A DNA stretch of 64,000 bases, taken from positions 186,001 through 250,000 of the forward strand of contig NZ_MWSJ01000003.1 in assembly GCF_002237755.1 (NCBI RefSeq), given 5' to 3'. Shown one piece after another: positions 8,977-18,690 of the stretch. The notes under the pieces are model-generated. The model did no database searches, had not been told where the DNA came from, and saw nothing but the letters and a program-made list of their open reading frames with translations. The position numbers and the translations under genes were made by a program. The DNA comes from Lysinibacillus sp. KCTC 33748 (GTDB lineage: Bacteria; Bacillota; Bacilli; Bacillales_A; Planococcaceae). Each line of letters begins with the position of its first letter. Position 1 is the stretch's first letter.

Positions 8977-9842
8977 TGGCAACATTTAAGGATTTTCGTA
9001 ATACAGTGAAACCAAACTGGTGCCCAGGCTGTGGTGACTTCTCTGTACAAGCAGCGATTCAGCGCGCCGCGGCTAACGTTGGTATTGAACCAAACGAACT
9101 AGCGGTTATCTCTGGGATCGGCTGTTCTGGTCGTATTTCAGGTTACATTAATTCTTACGGTTTCCACGGTATTCATGGCCGTGCATTACCAATTGCACAA
9201 GGTTTGAAAATGGCTAACCGTGATTTAAACGTTATTGCTTCTGGCGGTGACGGCGATGGCTTTGCTATTGGTATGGGTCATACAATCCATTCCATCCGTC
9301 GCAACATTGACATCACATACGTTGTTATGGATAACCAAATTTATGGTTTAACAAAGGGTCAAACATCTCCACGTTCTGCTGCAGGATTTATTACAAAATC
9401 TACGCCAGGTGGTGCGATTGAACCTTCACTAAAACCGTTAGAAGTCGCTTTAACTAGTGGAGCTACATTTGTGGCACAAGGCTTCTCAACAGATATTAAA
9501 GAGTTAACGGCTTTAATTGAAGCGGGCATTAATCATAAAGGCTTCTCATTCATCAACGTATTCTCACCTTGTGTTACGTATAACAAAGTGAATACGTATG
9601 ATTGGTTTAAAGAAAACTTAACGAAGCTTGCTGATATCGAAGGCTATGACAATGCTGACCGTGCTATGGCAATGCGTACAGTGATGGAGCATGAAGGTTT
9701 AGTAACAGGTATTATTTATCAAGATACTGAAACAGCTTCATATCAAGAAAAAGTACCAGGCTACTCAGAGCTACCATTAACAGATATTGATATTAATATG
9801 AGCGAAAATGATTTTAATAAATTAGTGAAAGAATTTATGTAA
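8976..9842 (+). CDS. korB: 2-oxoacid:ferredoxin oxidoreductase, beta subunit
   Basis: 288 residues. WCPGCGDFSV near residue 15 and the TPP/Mg motif GGDGDGFAIGMGH followed by MDNQIYGLTKGQTSPRS are typical of the beta subunit. SPCVTYN supplies the later conserved Cys. Only a few cysteines are present, in line with one 4Fe-4S cluster held by the beta subunit. It is translated coupled to korA and followed by a terminator. Confidence 0.94.
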   Translation: MATFKDFRNTVKPNWCPGCGDFSVQAAIQRAAANVGIEPNELAVISGIGCSGRISGYINSYGFHGIHGRALPIAQGLKMANRDLNVIASGGDGDGFAIGMGHTIHSIRRNIDITYVVMDNQIYGLTKGQTSPRSAAGFITKSTPGGAIEPSLKPLEVALTSGATFVAQGFSTDIKELTALIEAGINHKGFSFINVFSPCVTYNKVNTYDWFKENLTKLADIEGYDNADRAMAMRTVMEHEGLVTGIIYQDTETASYQEKVPGYSELPLTDIDINMSENDFNKLVKEFM

Positions 9843-9865
9843 ATCAAATTTTATACAACATGATA

Positions 9866-9903
9866 AAAAGCATTTGGGATGACCTCATTCCAAATGCTTT
9901 TTG
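9866..9903 (+). terminator. Terminator of korAB
   Basis: AAGCATTTGG pairs with CCAAATGCTT with a 12-base loop and a T-rich tail. Confidence 0.88.
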
Positions 9904-9946
9904 TGTTTTTGAAAGACTATGTAATTAAATAAAGTACGGCTCTTCT

Positions 9947-10081
9947 GCAAAACGAGGGGTTGATTTCCGTTCCTGCTGGGCGCTTTCCTGGGGGCGTCCG
10001 ATGAGCCGCTTCACTGCGCTGCAGGGTCTCATCTGTGACGCTGATCCCCGAGGAGTCGCCCAGCCTCCAATCCAATCAACC
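9947..10081 (-). repeat. Dispersed intergenic repeat, copy E
   Basis: Minus-strand copy. Read on that strand: GTTGATTGGATTGGAGGCTG at one end, GGCGACTCCTCGGGGATCAG, then CGGCTCATCGGACGCCC, and GGAACGGAAATCAACCCCTC at the other end. Start and end are inverted relative to each other (GTTGATT..CTGGGCG / CGCCCAG..AATCAAC). It fills most of the 434-base gap between korB and the ABC transporter genes. Confidence 0.85.
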
Positions 10082-10211
10082 ATTTCACAAAGCATATCAC
10101 TCTAATAAATAGTCATAAAACAAAAGTTCAGTAGGGGACGTCTATGCAATAGTGAAGCATTATAGCATTCTCTGATTAAATTGATTTTCAGCGTGACGAT
10201 CCACAAAAATT

Positions 10212-10239
10212 TTTGATTTCCTTACAAAATCCTTATAAT
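10212..10239 (+). promoter_or_regulatory. Sigma-A-type promoter of the ABC/TCS operon
   Basis: TTTGAT and TATAAT separated by 16 bases, 38 bases before the first start codon of the operon. Confidence 0.6.
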
Positions 10240-10276
10240 CATTTTCTACACTAAAATCATCGAAAGGAAGATGATT

Positions 10277-10984
10277 ATGGAAGATATTATTTTACAAACA
10301 GAAAATCTTAGTAAAAGCTTTAAGGGGCAAAAAATTGTAGAGGACTTGTCGTTAACGATACCTCGCAATTCTGTTTACGGTTTACTTGGTCCGAATGGTG
10401 CAGGGAAATCAACAGCGTTAAAAATGATAACTGGGATGCTGCGCCCGAATGCAGGAAAGATACTTTTTAGTGGCCGTGAATGGAATCGTAATGATTTAAA
10501 AGACATGGGTGTATTAATTGAAACACCACCTTTATATGAAAACTTAACGGCAAGAGAAAATCTCAAGGTTCGAACGATTGCCCTCGGATTGCCACAGTCA
10601 CGCATTGACGAAGTATTAAAAATTGTTGACTTAACCAATACAGGGAAAAAACGAGCAGGACAGTTTTCTTTAGGGATGAAACAACGCCTAGGAATAGCAA
10701 TTGCGCTATTAAACTATCCGAAGCTTTTAATTCTTGATGAGCCAACAAATGGTCTCGACCCAATCGGCATCCAAGATCTTCGAAAACTGATTCGATCTTT
10801 TCCAGAGCAAGGGATAACAGTCATTTTATCAAGCCACATACTTTCAGAAGTAGAGCAGGTCGTTGATGAAATCGGCATCATTGCAGGAGGAAAATTAGGC
10901 TATCAGGGAGTTGCCCCACAAGGTCAGGAATTAGAATCATTATTTATGCAAGTAGTGTCAGCTAATAGAAAGGCAGGCATGTAA
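10277..10984 (+). CDS. Lantibiotic-immunity-type ABC transporter, ATP-binding subunit
   Basis: 235 residues. Walker A (GLLGPNGAGKST), Q-loop region, signature FSLGMKQRLGIA and Walker B (LLILDEPTNGLDP) are all intact. The start is set at 10277, 6 bases after AAAGGAAG; the ATG at 10271 touches the ribosome site. Sequence is closest in style to the NukF/SpaF/EpiF and BcrA ATPases, which pump bacteriocins or cell-wall antibiotics out of the membrane. Two permease genes and a two-component system follow in one operon. The exact substrate is not known. Confidence 0.9.
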   Translation: MEDIILQTENLSKSFKGQKIVEDLSLTIPRNSVYGLLGPNGAGKSTALKMITGMLRPNAGKILFSGREWNRNDLKDMGVLIETPPLYENLTARENLKVRTIALGLPQSRIDEVLKIVDLTNTGKKRAGQFSLGMKQRLGIAIALLNYPKLLILDEPTNGLDPIGIQDLRKLIRSFPEQGITVILSSHILSEVEQVVDEIGIIAGGKLGYQGVAPQGQELESLFMQVVSANRKAGM

Positions 10985-10985
10985 C

Positions 10986-11714
10986 ATGATTTCGATTATG
11001 AAGGCTGAAAGATTAAAATGGAAAAAGACCTTTATTCCTAAATTAGTTTTGCTAGCACCCATTGTGGCAATCTTACTAACTGCAGTATTAATGGGAGGAA
11101 GTTTTTTTCAAAGTGGCGCTTATAATTGGTGGTATACAATGCTCCTGCCGGGTGCACTGACGATATGTTGTGCATTGGTGATCGAAAAAGATGCTAAATT
11201 GAAATACCATAGTATTCTCGCAATGCCGATTGATCTGAAGAAGATTTGGTTTGGCAAAATACTTGCATGTAGTACCTGGTTGTTATTAATTACAATTATT
11301 TTCTTTGCTGGTATTACTGCTGGTGGAATATTATTTGGTAATAGCTATTCTTTCATTAATAGTCTTACAGGTAGTTTGTTAATTTTCGTCACGTTTTTAT
11401 GGCAAATTCCTCTTTGTTTATTCCTTGCGGCAAAATTAGGAACTTATATGTCCATTTTAATAAATTTAGTTGGCAATATTGCCGGTATGATCGCACTTGC
11501 AAATGGGGAGTTTTGGTATAGTGTTCCTTACGCCATTACTGCAAGACTAATTTGTCCAACGCTAGAGATTTTACCAAATGGTCTGCCAGTGCCTGAAGGT
11601 AGCCCGTTATTAAGCATGTCGGTTATAGTTCCAGGTATATTAATTACTTTAGCATGGTTTGCTTCAATCAGCTTCCTTACTGCACGTTGGTTTCAAAAAA
11701 GGGAGGCGAAATAG
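10986..11714 (+). CDS. Lantibiotic-immunity ABC permease, MutE/EpiE type
   Basis: 242 residues with six hydrophobic segments. The start MISIMKAERLKWKKTFIPKL, with a short cytosolic lead before the first helix, is the hallmark of MutE/EpiE/SpaE permeases. A Trp-Trp pair after the first helix (YNWWYTMLLPG) is also typical. It starts one base after the ATPase stop and pairs with the next permease. Confidence 0.85.
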   Translation: MISIMKAERLKWKKTFIPKLVLLAPIVAILLTAVLMGGSFFQSGAYNWWYTMLLPGALTICCALVIEKDAKLKYHSILAMPIDLKKIWFGKILACSTWLLLITIIFFAGITAGGILFGNSYSFINSLTGSLLIFVTFLWQIPLCLFLAAKLGTYMSILINLVGNIAGMIALANGEFWYSVPYAITARLICPTLEILPNGLPVPEGSPLLSMSVIVPGILITLAWFASISFLTARWFQKREAK

Positions 11715-11717
11715 TTC

Positions 11718-12473
11718 ATGGTAATGTTAAGATTACTTAGAGCAGAGTTTCTTAAAACAAAAAGAACGCCATTTTTGCTCACGCATCTAATTGTACCTAT
11801 TATTATTTCAGGGGTATTTTTAGCATACTATACTTATTCACCGTGGGGTTTTAATGATAGGGTAACGGCATATCTTCAAGGAGTAACATGCGGGTTTCCA
11901 ATTATTATTGGATTAGTTTGTGCAATGGCTGCGGAGCAAGAAGCAAAGGCAGGGCAGTTCCAGGGGATGCTAACAGCTACTAAAACAAAAATAGTGGCCT
12001 ATTTAAGCAAGTTGCTACTGTTATTGTTATTTAGTTTTGGAGCAATATTACTGTCTTTCGGTATTTTTAGTGTTGGATTTATTGAACTTTTGCATGAAGA
12101 TACTTTTGATTATCAATTTTATTTTATAGCTGGATGTATTCTATTTGTAAGCTGTGCATTTTTATATATTTTACATTTTTTTGTTAGTCTTCATTTTGGT
12201 AAAGGTGCCTCAATCGGATTAGGTATTGTAGGGTCACTAATAGTAGCCTTATTACTCACTGGATTAGGTGATGGCATTTGGTCATTTATACCTTATGGTT
12301 GGGGTGGTCACTTTGTTTCATTATGGACAATGAAAGCGTCAGGGGTTGACTTATCAATAGTGGAAGTAGGACTACAGGAAGGTATTATTGCTTCAGTATG
12401 TGGAACATTGTTCGCGTTAGTCCCTTCTTGTTTATGGTTTTGGAAATGGGAAGGAAGAAAGTCTGATAATTAG
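11718..12473 (+). CDS. Lantibiotic-immunity ABC permease, MutG type
   Basis: 251 residues, six hydrophobic segments, starting RLLRAEFLKTKRTPFLLTHL, the usual N-terminus of the MutG/EpiG/SpaG partner permease. GGGAGGCGAA lies before the start. It starts three bases after the previous gene. With the preceding two genes it forms a FEG-type self-protection pump. Confidence 0.85.
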   Translation: MVMLRLLRAEFLKTKRTPFLLTHLIVPIIISGVFLAYYTYSPWGFNDRVTAYLQGVTCGFPIIIGLVCAMAAEQEAKAGQFQGMLTATKTKIVAYLSKLLLLLLFSFGAILLSFGIFSVGFIELLHEDTFDYQFYFIAGCILFVSCAFLYILHFFVSLHFGKGASIGLGIVGSLIVALLLTGLGDGIWSFIPYGWGGHFVSLWTMKASGVDLSIVEVGLQEGIIASVCGTLFALVPSCLWFWKWEGRKSDN

Positions 12474-12501
12474 GGTATGAAGAAATGATGAGGGTAGAAA
12501 T

Positions 12502-13164
12502 ATGGCGAAAATATTGGCAGTAGATGATGAGAAAGATATTTTAATATTGATAAAAAATGCATTACTAAAAGACGAGCATTTAGTAACGGCAGTCTCTGAT
12601 GCGACCGAAGTAAGTAAAATGGATCTGGGTGCCTTCGATTTAATTTTATTGGATGTGATGATGCCCGAAATTGATGGATTTACTTTATGTGGCCAAATAC
12701 GCCATGCTGTAGATTGTCCCATCCTTTTTTTAACGGCTAAATCATTGGAGGAAGATCTAATGTATGGTCTAGGTCTTGGAGCAGATGATTTTATTATCAA
12801 GCCGTTTGGAATTGGTGAGCTACGTGCAAGAGTGTATGCGCATTTGAGACGCGAAAAAAGGGAAAGACGCAGTATCCTTTTTGTAGATAACATTCATTTC
12901 AATCTTTCTGGTAAAGAGCTGTTTGTAAATGAGGAAAAGGTAATGCTGACAAAAAGCGAATATGAAATATGCGAATTTCTAGCTCGGAATCGAGGACAGG
13001 TATTTTCGAAGGAAAAGATTTATGAAACTATTTTTGGGTTTGATGGGAAGAGTGACAGCACTGCCATTACTGAGCATATTAAAAATATCCGTTCAAAGCT
13101 ACATACCTTTAATGTTGACGCCATTGACACTGTTTGGGGGATTGGATATAAGTGGAGACAATGA
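12502..13164 (+). CDS. OmpR-family response regulator
   Basis: 220 residues. Receiver domain with acidic pair VDDEKD, phospho-acceptor Asp at residue 51 in LILLDVMMPEIDG, conserved Thr (FLTAKS) and Lys (IIKPFG). A winged-helix DNA-binding domain follows, ending in DTVWGIGYKWRQ. It likely controls the ABC genes just upstream. The stop overlaps the kinase start. Confidence 0.92.
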   Translation: MAKILAVDDEKDILILIKNALLKDEHLVTAVSDATEVSKMDLGAFDLILLDVMMPEIDGFTLCGQIRHAVDCPILFLTAKSLEEDLMYGLGLGADDFIIKPFGIGELRARVYAHLRREKRERRSILFVDNIHFNLSGKELFVNEEKVMLTKSEYEICEFLARNRGQVFSKEKIYETIFGFDGKSDSTAITEHIKNIRSKLHTFNVDAIDTVWGIGYKWRQ

Positions 13165-14537
13165 GGTCCAATAAAGGAACACGTTTACATACTTTTTTTC
13201 TTCGATATCTCTTTTTCCTATGTATAGGCACTATTCTTTTAGTAGTACTACTATTTAGTATATTTTTATTTGCTTTTTCCGCCAATATTGTATTGCCCGC
13301 AAATTATGCAGAAATTCAGATTTCATTATCAAAGGATCGCATAACGTCTAGTAGTTCGGTTACAGCTGATATTATTCCAGACCTTGTTGACTACGCTGTT
13401 TTGTCTAAAGATGGACAATTTTTTTCAGGGAGTCTTTCAGAAAAGGAAGCTATTAAGGCATGGAATGTAATGAAAAAGGGGGAAACTTCAAGTGGCTCCC
13501 AATTTTACTCGTTTATACAGCGAGAAAATGAGATTTGTATATTACGATATTATTTAGTACCCCAGTATCGTTCAGAATTTTTAAGAAAATATTTGCCTAA
13601 TCCGCAACTATTAGAACTCCTATTGTTTATTATAGGGATAGTAACATATGCAACTGTGCTTGCTATTCATTTTGGAAGAAGTTTAAAGAAAAAAATGTTT
13701 GGCTTGCAGGAAGCGATTGAAAAAATACAAAATCAAAATTTGGATTTTACAATAAATACTTCAGGAATTCGTGAGATAGATGAAATATCCATTTCTCTTG
13801 AGCATATGAGGGAGGCATTAAACAGTTCTTTAAAACAGCAATGGGAATCAGAACAGGCACGTAGAGAGCAAATCTCTGCTCTTGCTCATGATCTGAAAAC
13901 ACCACTTACGATTATTAAAGGAAATGCAGAGCTTCTACAAGATACTGATCAAGATGATATTCAAAAAGAATATAATAATTATATTTTGAAAAATACAATA
14001 GAAATAGAAAAATTCACGAAAGAGCTGATCGATTTATCGAAAATGGAGAAAAGTATCGTTCGTGAAAAAATGAATGTTAAAACGGATGTATTTATGACAG
14101 AAGTAGAGCATCAAATGAGAGCTCTTTCGTTGGAAAAAAAGCTTCAAGTAGTTGTCCGAAAGGAAATGCTTCCCACTCTCATATGGATCGATGAAGAGCA
14201 GTTCTATCGAGCGATGATAAATGTTATTGCTAATGCGGTAGAGCACACACCTGAAAAGGGTAAGATATTATTAACCGTGCAAAGTGCTAATGATGTGATT
14301 CAATTTACCGTTACCGATAGCGGCTGTGGATTTTCTCCGAAGGATTTAAAAGAAGCTACCAAACAGTTTTATCGCGGAGACCCAAGCAGAAATGCAGGAA
14401 ATCACCATGGGATGGGGCTTTATATTGCCCAATCAATTGTTCAGAGTCATAGTGGGGCACTGCAAATTGATAATGATTTAGCAGCAGGTGGAGGAAAAGT
14501 GACCATAACAATCCCAAACAATTTCTTCTTGAAGTAA
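13161..14537 (+). CDS. Sensor histidine kinase of the ABC operon
   Basis: 458 residues from the ATG at 13161, which overlaps the regulator stop as ATGA; a GTG at 13152 is possible. Two transmembrane segments (about residues 15-42 and 150-172) flank a roughly 105-residue outside domain. A HAMP-like linker leads to the phospho-acceptor motif SALAHDLKTPLTIIKGN (His near residue 243), then the N-box (NVIANAVEHTPEKGK) and G-boxes (DSGCGFS, GMGLYIAQSI). The sizeable outside loop fits a sensor that binds a ligand, unlike the loop-less BceS type. Confidence 0.92.
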   Translation: MRSNKGTRLHTFFLRYLFFLCIGTILLVVLLFSIFLFAFSANIVLPANYAEIQISLSKDRITSSSSVTADIIPDLVDYAVLSKDGQFFSGSLSEKEAIKAWNVMKKGETSSGSQFYSFIQRENEICILRYYLVPQYRSEFLRKYLPNPQLLELLLFIIGIVTYATVLAIHFGRSLKKKMFGLQEAIEKIQNQNLDFTINTSGIREIDEISISLEHMREALNSSLKQQWESEQARREQISALAHDLKTPLTIIKGNAELLQDTDQDDIQKEYNNYILKNTIEIEKFTKELIDLSKMEKSIVREKMNVKTDVFMTEVEHQMRALSLEKKLQVVVRKEMLPTLIWIDEEQFYRAMINVIANAVEHTPEKGKILLTVQSANDVIQFTVTDSGCGFSPKDLKEATKQFYRGDPSRNAGNHHGMGLYIAQSIVQSHSGALQIDNDLAAGGGKVTITIPNNFFLK

Positions 14538-14704
14538 TTGTTTTACTGTCACTTTGCTTTTGGAAAGATAAACAAAATTATTCAAAATGCGGGTAATTAT
14601 TTTTCTGATAGAAGGATCCTTTTGTTTATGCCTATTTTGGTATGGAACGGAAATTAGAGTCTTCTAATGAAGTTCATTAATATTATATTAGATAAAATGT
14701 ATAC

Positions 14705-14893
14705 AAGTTGATCTTCGTTATGGCTGGGCGACTCCTTGGGGATCAGCGGTAGAGGAACGAAGGCTAAAACCATCACATCCTGTTGCCCCAAGCGGCTCAT
14801 CGGACGCCCCCGGGAAGCTTTGCTCTGTGCGAAAGCGAAGCGTCAGCGGCAAAGCGCCCAACCGGAACGGAAATCAATTCCACGCTATAATGG
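14705..14893 (+). repeat. Dispersed intergenic repeat, copy A
   Basis: GTTGATCTTCGTTATGGCTG and GGCGACTCCTTGGGGATCAG at the left, the inner modules GGAACGAAGGCTAAAACCAT and GCGGCTCATCGGACGCCC, then CGCCCAACCGGAACGGAAAT at the right. It fills most of the gap 14538-15050; a short GGAACGGAAATTA remnant also occurs near 14645. No gene is seen in that gap. Confidence 0.85.
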
Positions 14894-15050
14894 TGACCTT
14901 TAAATTAATAAATATCTTGAGAAAAGAGTGATTTTGGCAAATTTGCTAATATCATTCTTTTTGTTTTTGGAAAAAGGAAGAAATGGGGAGCGCGTTCAGG
15001 CAATAATATTCTAAAAAATGCTACAATAAAAGAAAAAAGAAGAGGCGATG

Positions 15051-15422
15051 ATGCACGTGGATAACGTCATTGATTTTATTGCAAAGAAAAGAGAGCGCGA
15101 AGAAAGGCAGCGCGCACAGGATTTAGAAAAGTATGTTGCGACACAATGTAATTTCCATCAACCAGAAAATATTGATGCACTTGTTGAAGGAAAAATGATT
15201 GAAGTCAAAGATCATACGTTGTTTTTAGGTTTTCTCTCAATATTAAAAGATGAAAAAATTGATCCACTTGATATTTTTCAAGACGTATTTACATTAGAAC
15301 CTTCCCGCTTTGAGATGTCCTATAATATGAGATGGTGGTCAGTCGTACAGCTTGCATTTACATTTTTAACAATTTTAAAGGAAAACGAGCCACATACATA
15401 TGCAGATTTTCTTGGTTTATAA
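15051..15422 (+). CDS. Small soluble unknown protein
   Basis: 123 residues from the second of two adjacent ATGs; AGAGG stands 5 bases before it. The N-terminus is highly charged and helical (FIAKKREREERQRAQDLEKY), followed by a compact alpha-rich part with FLGFLSILKDEKIDPLDIFQ. No signal peptide or membrane segment. I do not recognise a named family; it looks like one of the conserved Bacillales proteins of unknown function. It stands alone between a repeat and a weak hairpin. Confidence 0.65.
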   Translation: MHVDNVIDFIAKKREREERQRAQDLEKYVATQCNFHQPENIDALVEGKMIEVKDHTLFLGFLSILKDEKIDPLDIFQDVFTLEPSRFEMSYNMRWWSVVQLAFTFLTILKENEPHTYADFLGL

Positions 15423-15700
15423 AATTAATCTAGAGTGTGTGCACGTCTTGAAAAGCTACATTAACGTGCGCATACAGAACTAGATTCCTTCTTATTCCCC
15501 CAAAATAACCCCCTTAAATAAAATGTACAACGACGTTGCATATTGCAGATTTTTTATACACGATTGAGTGACAACATCACGTTAGCCCAGAGCCTCTGGC
15601 ATGAATGAAAAATATAGACTCATAGTGTTATTAGTATTAAGTTCAGAATAGAACGCATACAAATGATTAAATTCATTTTTAATATGAGAGGCGAGTAAAA

Positions 15701-16957
15701 TTGTCAAAAACAGTTGATCAACCCTTTTTACCAGTTATTATACAATCAGGTCAATATGCATATGGGGTAGCCCGTTCCTTCTATGAGGCGTATCGTATGA
15801 AAAGTCTTGTATTAGAGCCTTCAATGAAAACAAAAGGTATTCGAACGCTTCTACTAGGTGGGGCGCTAGGAATAGCGACTCAAAATAGTGATATCCTGGA
15901 TTTTCAATATGTGGACCGTTTAGATGAACCAGATTATTTTGTACAAGCTTTAATAGAAGTAGCGAAGCAGTTCAAACATAAAAAATTAATCCTTCTTGTA
16001 TGTGATTGTTATTATGCGGAGCTGATCATTACTAATAAACAGACATTACAACATTATTTTATTTTGCCTTATATAGATGAGGGTTTAATGAAGAGGGTTC
16101 AAACAAAGGAAGAATTTTATAAGCAATGTGATTTATATAATTTAAAATATCCCCAAACGATCGTATTGACAAAGGAACATCATGTAACAAGTGAAATACC
16201 CTTCGATTATCCAATAATAATCAAGCCATCGAATTTCGTTGAATATTCGCGTTGTTCCTTCCCTGAGAAGAAAAAAGTATTTCTTGTAAAAAATGAAGAA
16301 GAGAAGCGGCATATTATTAAAAGCATTTATCGCTCTTCCTATAAAGATTCTTTAATTCTTCAAGAGTTTATTCCAGGTGATGATTCTTATATTCGGGTAT
16401 TAGACGTTTACGTAGGAAAGGACAGGAAGGTTAAACTGATGTGTTTAGGGAACAAGCTCCTTGAAGATCCATCACCACAAAATATTGGAATCTCCTTGGC
16501 GATTATGACAGACTTCGATAAACAGCTTATGGACAACTTGCGCTATTTTTTGGAGGGCATTGGCTATAGTGGTTTTGCAAATTTTGATATGAAACTAGAT
16601 GTTCGTGACGGGGAATTTAAAATATTTGAAATGAACTTACGATCGGGTGCTTCAAGCTATTACGTGACAGCAAGTGGTCATAATTTAATGCAATGTGTTG
16701 CTAATGATTATGTATTCAATGTACATCAAGAGCTAACGTATGTACAGACGAGGCATTTATGGTCACTCATTCCAAAAAGATTGTTATTCAAAGGCTTGAA
16801 AAATGTAAAACTGAAAATAGAAGCTAAGCAATTAATAAAACAGGACAAGTATTCGAATGCTCTATATTTTAGAGAGGATATGAACATAAAGCGTTGGGTA
16901 AAGCTTAAACTATATAATTTTTATTTAAATCTAAAATATAAAAAGTACTACAAATAA
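15701..16957 (+). CDS. ATP-grasp ligase, probable D-aspartate ligase for the cell-wall cross-bridge
   Basis: 418 residues. The start FLPVIIQSGQYAYGVARSFYE closely resembles the opening of the D-aspartate ligase Aslfm of Enterococcus faecium (pre-ATP-grasp fold). The ATP-grasp domain follows: YPIIIKPSN (ATP lysine), ILQEFIPGDDSYI, and the metal-binding end FEMNLRSGASSYYV. It would add D-Asp to the L-Lys of the peptidoglycan precursor, in line with the Lys-Asp wall known for Lysinibacillus. The start is TTG with GAGAGGCGAG upstream. A different carboxylate-amine ligase activity cannot be excluded; the D-Asp role is inference. Confidence 0.75.
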   Translation: MSKTVDQPFLPVIIQSGQYAYGVARSFYEAYRMKSLVLEPSMKTKGIRTLLLGGALGIATQNSDILDFQYVDRLDEPDYFVQALIEVAKQFKHKKLILLVCDCYYAELIITNKQTLQHYFILPYIDEGLMKRVQTKEEFYKQCDLYNLKYPQTIVLTKEHHVTSEIPFDYPIIIKPSNFVEYSRCSFPEKKKVFLVKNEEEKRHIIKSIYRSSYKDSLILQEFIPGDDSYIRVLDVYVGKDRKVKLMCLGNKLLEDPSPQNIGISLAIMTDFDKQLMDNLRYFLEGIGYSGFANFDMKLDVRDGEFKIFEMNLRSGASSYYVTASGHNLMQCVANDYVFNVHQELTYVQTRHLWSLIPKRLLFKGLKNVKLKIEAKQLIKQDKYSNALYFREDMNIKRWVKLKLYNFYLNLKYKKYYK

Positions 16958-17059
16958 GGCCAAGATAATTTGGAGTTCTAAAAGAAGCAAAGCGGTGGTG
17001 GAAAAATTCTGCAAACTACGTGTAATTAAGTCTAAACCGCGACATTTAGTACACAAGCC

Positions 17060-17089
17060 TTGTAGGATGTTGCAATTATTCAGTATAAT
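17060..17089 (+). promoter_or_regulatory. Promoter of miaB-ricA
   Basis: TTGTAG and TATAAT with 18 bases between, 57 bases before the miaB start. Confidence 0.6.
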
Positions 17090-17145
17090 AGTAAAACGGG
17101 ATTTCAAATGTATGGAATTCGTTTGAAAGGAGTTACCTGATTGCA

Positions 17146-18690
17146 ATGAATGAAGAACAACGCTTAGCTAATCAACAAGTCAATCAACCAAAAAAAGAAG
17201 ACAAGCCTGAAAAGGATTATAGTAAATATTTTGAAACGGTCTTTACGGCACCTTCATTAAAAGATGCTAAAAAACGTGGGAAAGAAGATGTTAAGTACCA
17301 TAAGGACTTTAACATTGCAGAAGAGTTTGCAGGTATGGGAACAGGGCGTACTTTCTATATTCGTACGTATGGCTGTCAAATGAATGAGCATGATACAGAA
17401 GTTATGGCTGGGATTTTTATGCAGCTAGGATATACGCCTACAGATATAATTGATGAAGCTGACGTCGTATTACTGAATACGTGTGCCATCCGTGAAAATG
17501 CAGAAAATAAAGTATTTGGAGAACTTGGCTTCCTGTTAAAATATAAACGTAAAAATCCAGAAATGTTAATCGGGGTTTGTGGCTGTATGTCACAGGAAGA
17601 ATCCGTGGTCAATAAAATTTTAAGAAGTTATCCGCATGTCGATATGGTGTTTGGTACACATAATATTCACCGTTTACCGAACATTTTAAAAGAAGCATAT
17701 ATGTCTAAGGAAATGGTCATTGAGGTTTGGTCTAAAGAAGGCGATGTAATTGAAAATCTGCCGAAAAAACGTCTTGGTTCCATCAAAGCTTGGGTAAATA
17801 TTATGTACGGCTGTGATAAATTCTGTACGTATTGTATTGTACCTTATACACGTGGTAAGGAACGTAGTCGCCGTCCAGAAGAAATCATTGCTGAAGTTCG
17901 TGAACTAGCGGCTGCGGGTTATAAAGAAATTATGCTTTTAGGACAAAATGTCAACGCTTACGGTAAGGATTTTGAGGATATTGAATATCGACTTGGTGAT
18001 TTAATGGATGAATTACGAAAAATCGATATCCCACGTATTCGATTTACAACGAGTCATCCACGTGACTTCGATGATCATTTAATCAAAGTACTTACAAAAC
18101 GTGGTAACTTAGTGGAGCATATTCACTTACCAGTACAATCTGGTTCAAATGATGTGCTAAAAATTATGGCGCGTAAATATACACGTGAGCATTTCCTTGG
18201 ATTAGTAGCGAAAATTAAAGCGGCTATTCCGGAAGTAACACTAACGACTGATATTATCGTAGGTTATCCTAATGAAACTGAAGAACAATTTGAGGAGACA
18301 TTATCCTTGTACCGTGAAGTAGGTTTTGAAATGGCCTTTACTTATATTTATTCTCCTCGTGAGGGTACACCTGCTGCCAAAATGGTGGATAATGTACCTG
18401 AAGAAGTGAAAAAAGAACGTCTTCACCGATTAAATGCGGTAGTAGGGGAATACTCTCGCAAAGCATTAGAGAGCTTGAAGGGTGAAATAGTAGAAGTATT
18501 AGTCGAAGGAACGAGTAAAAAACGTGATGATGTGTTAGCTGGCTACACGCGTAAAAACCGTCTTGTAAACTTTAAAGCCCCAGCAGATCTAATTGGTCAA
18601 TTAGTGAAAGTAAAAATAGTTGAAGCTACTTCATATTCACTGAGTGGTGAATTCGTAGAAGTAGTAAAAAATGAAAAGGTGGAAGCGTAA
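17146..18690 (+). CDS. miaB: tRNA-2-methylthio-N6-dimethylallyladenosine synthase
   Basis: 514 residues, the length of the Bacillus enzyme. N-terminal UPF0004 domain with its three cluster cysteines ([39 protein letters not shown]), radical-SAM motif CDKFCTYC near residue 225, and a C-terminal TRAM domain ([18 protein letters not shown]). It methylthiolates i6A37 in tRNA; MiaA, encoded at 27.7 kb, makes the substrate. AAAGGAG lies 13 bases before the ATG. It directly abuts ricA. Confidence 0.97.
   Translation: MNEEQRLANQQVNQPKKEDKPEKDYSKYFETVFTAPSLKDAKKRGKEDVKYHKDFNIAEEFAGMGTGRTFYIRTYGCQMNEHDTEVMAGIFMQLGYTPTDIIDEADVVLLNTCAIRENAENKVFGELGFLLKYKRKNPEMLIGVCGCMSQEESVVNKILRSYPHVDMVFGTHNIHRLPNILKEAYMSKEMVIEVWSKEGDVIENLPKKRLGSIKAWVNIMYGCDKFCTYCIVPYTRGKERSRRPEEIIAEVRELAAAGYKEIMLLGQNVNAYGKDFEDIEYRLGDLMDELRKIDIPRIRFTTSHPRDFDDHLIKVLTKRGNLVEHIHLPVQSGSNDVLKIMARKYTREHFLGLVAKIKAAIPEVTLTTDIIVGYPNETEEQFEETLSLYREVGFEMAFTYIYSPREGTPAAKMVDNVPEEVKKERLHRLNAVVGEYSRKALESLKGEIVEVLVEGTSKKRDDVLAGYTRKNRLVNFKAPADLIGQLVKVKIVEATSYSLSGEFVEVVKNEKVEA

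Noticed and set aside
12432-12893. 153-codon minus-strand frame over the response regulator gene
   Set aside because: Reverse-strand reading of a well-conserved OmpR-family regulator; no own ribosome site or motif.
15429-15485. Hairpin GTGTGTGCACGT / ACGTGCGCATAC after the small unknown gene
   Set aside because: No T-tract follows and pairing is broken, so it is not called a terminator.
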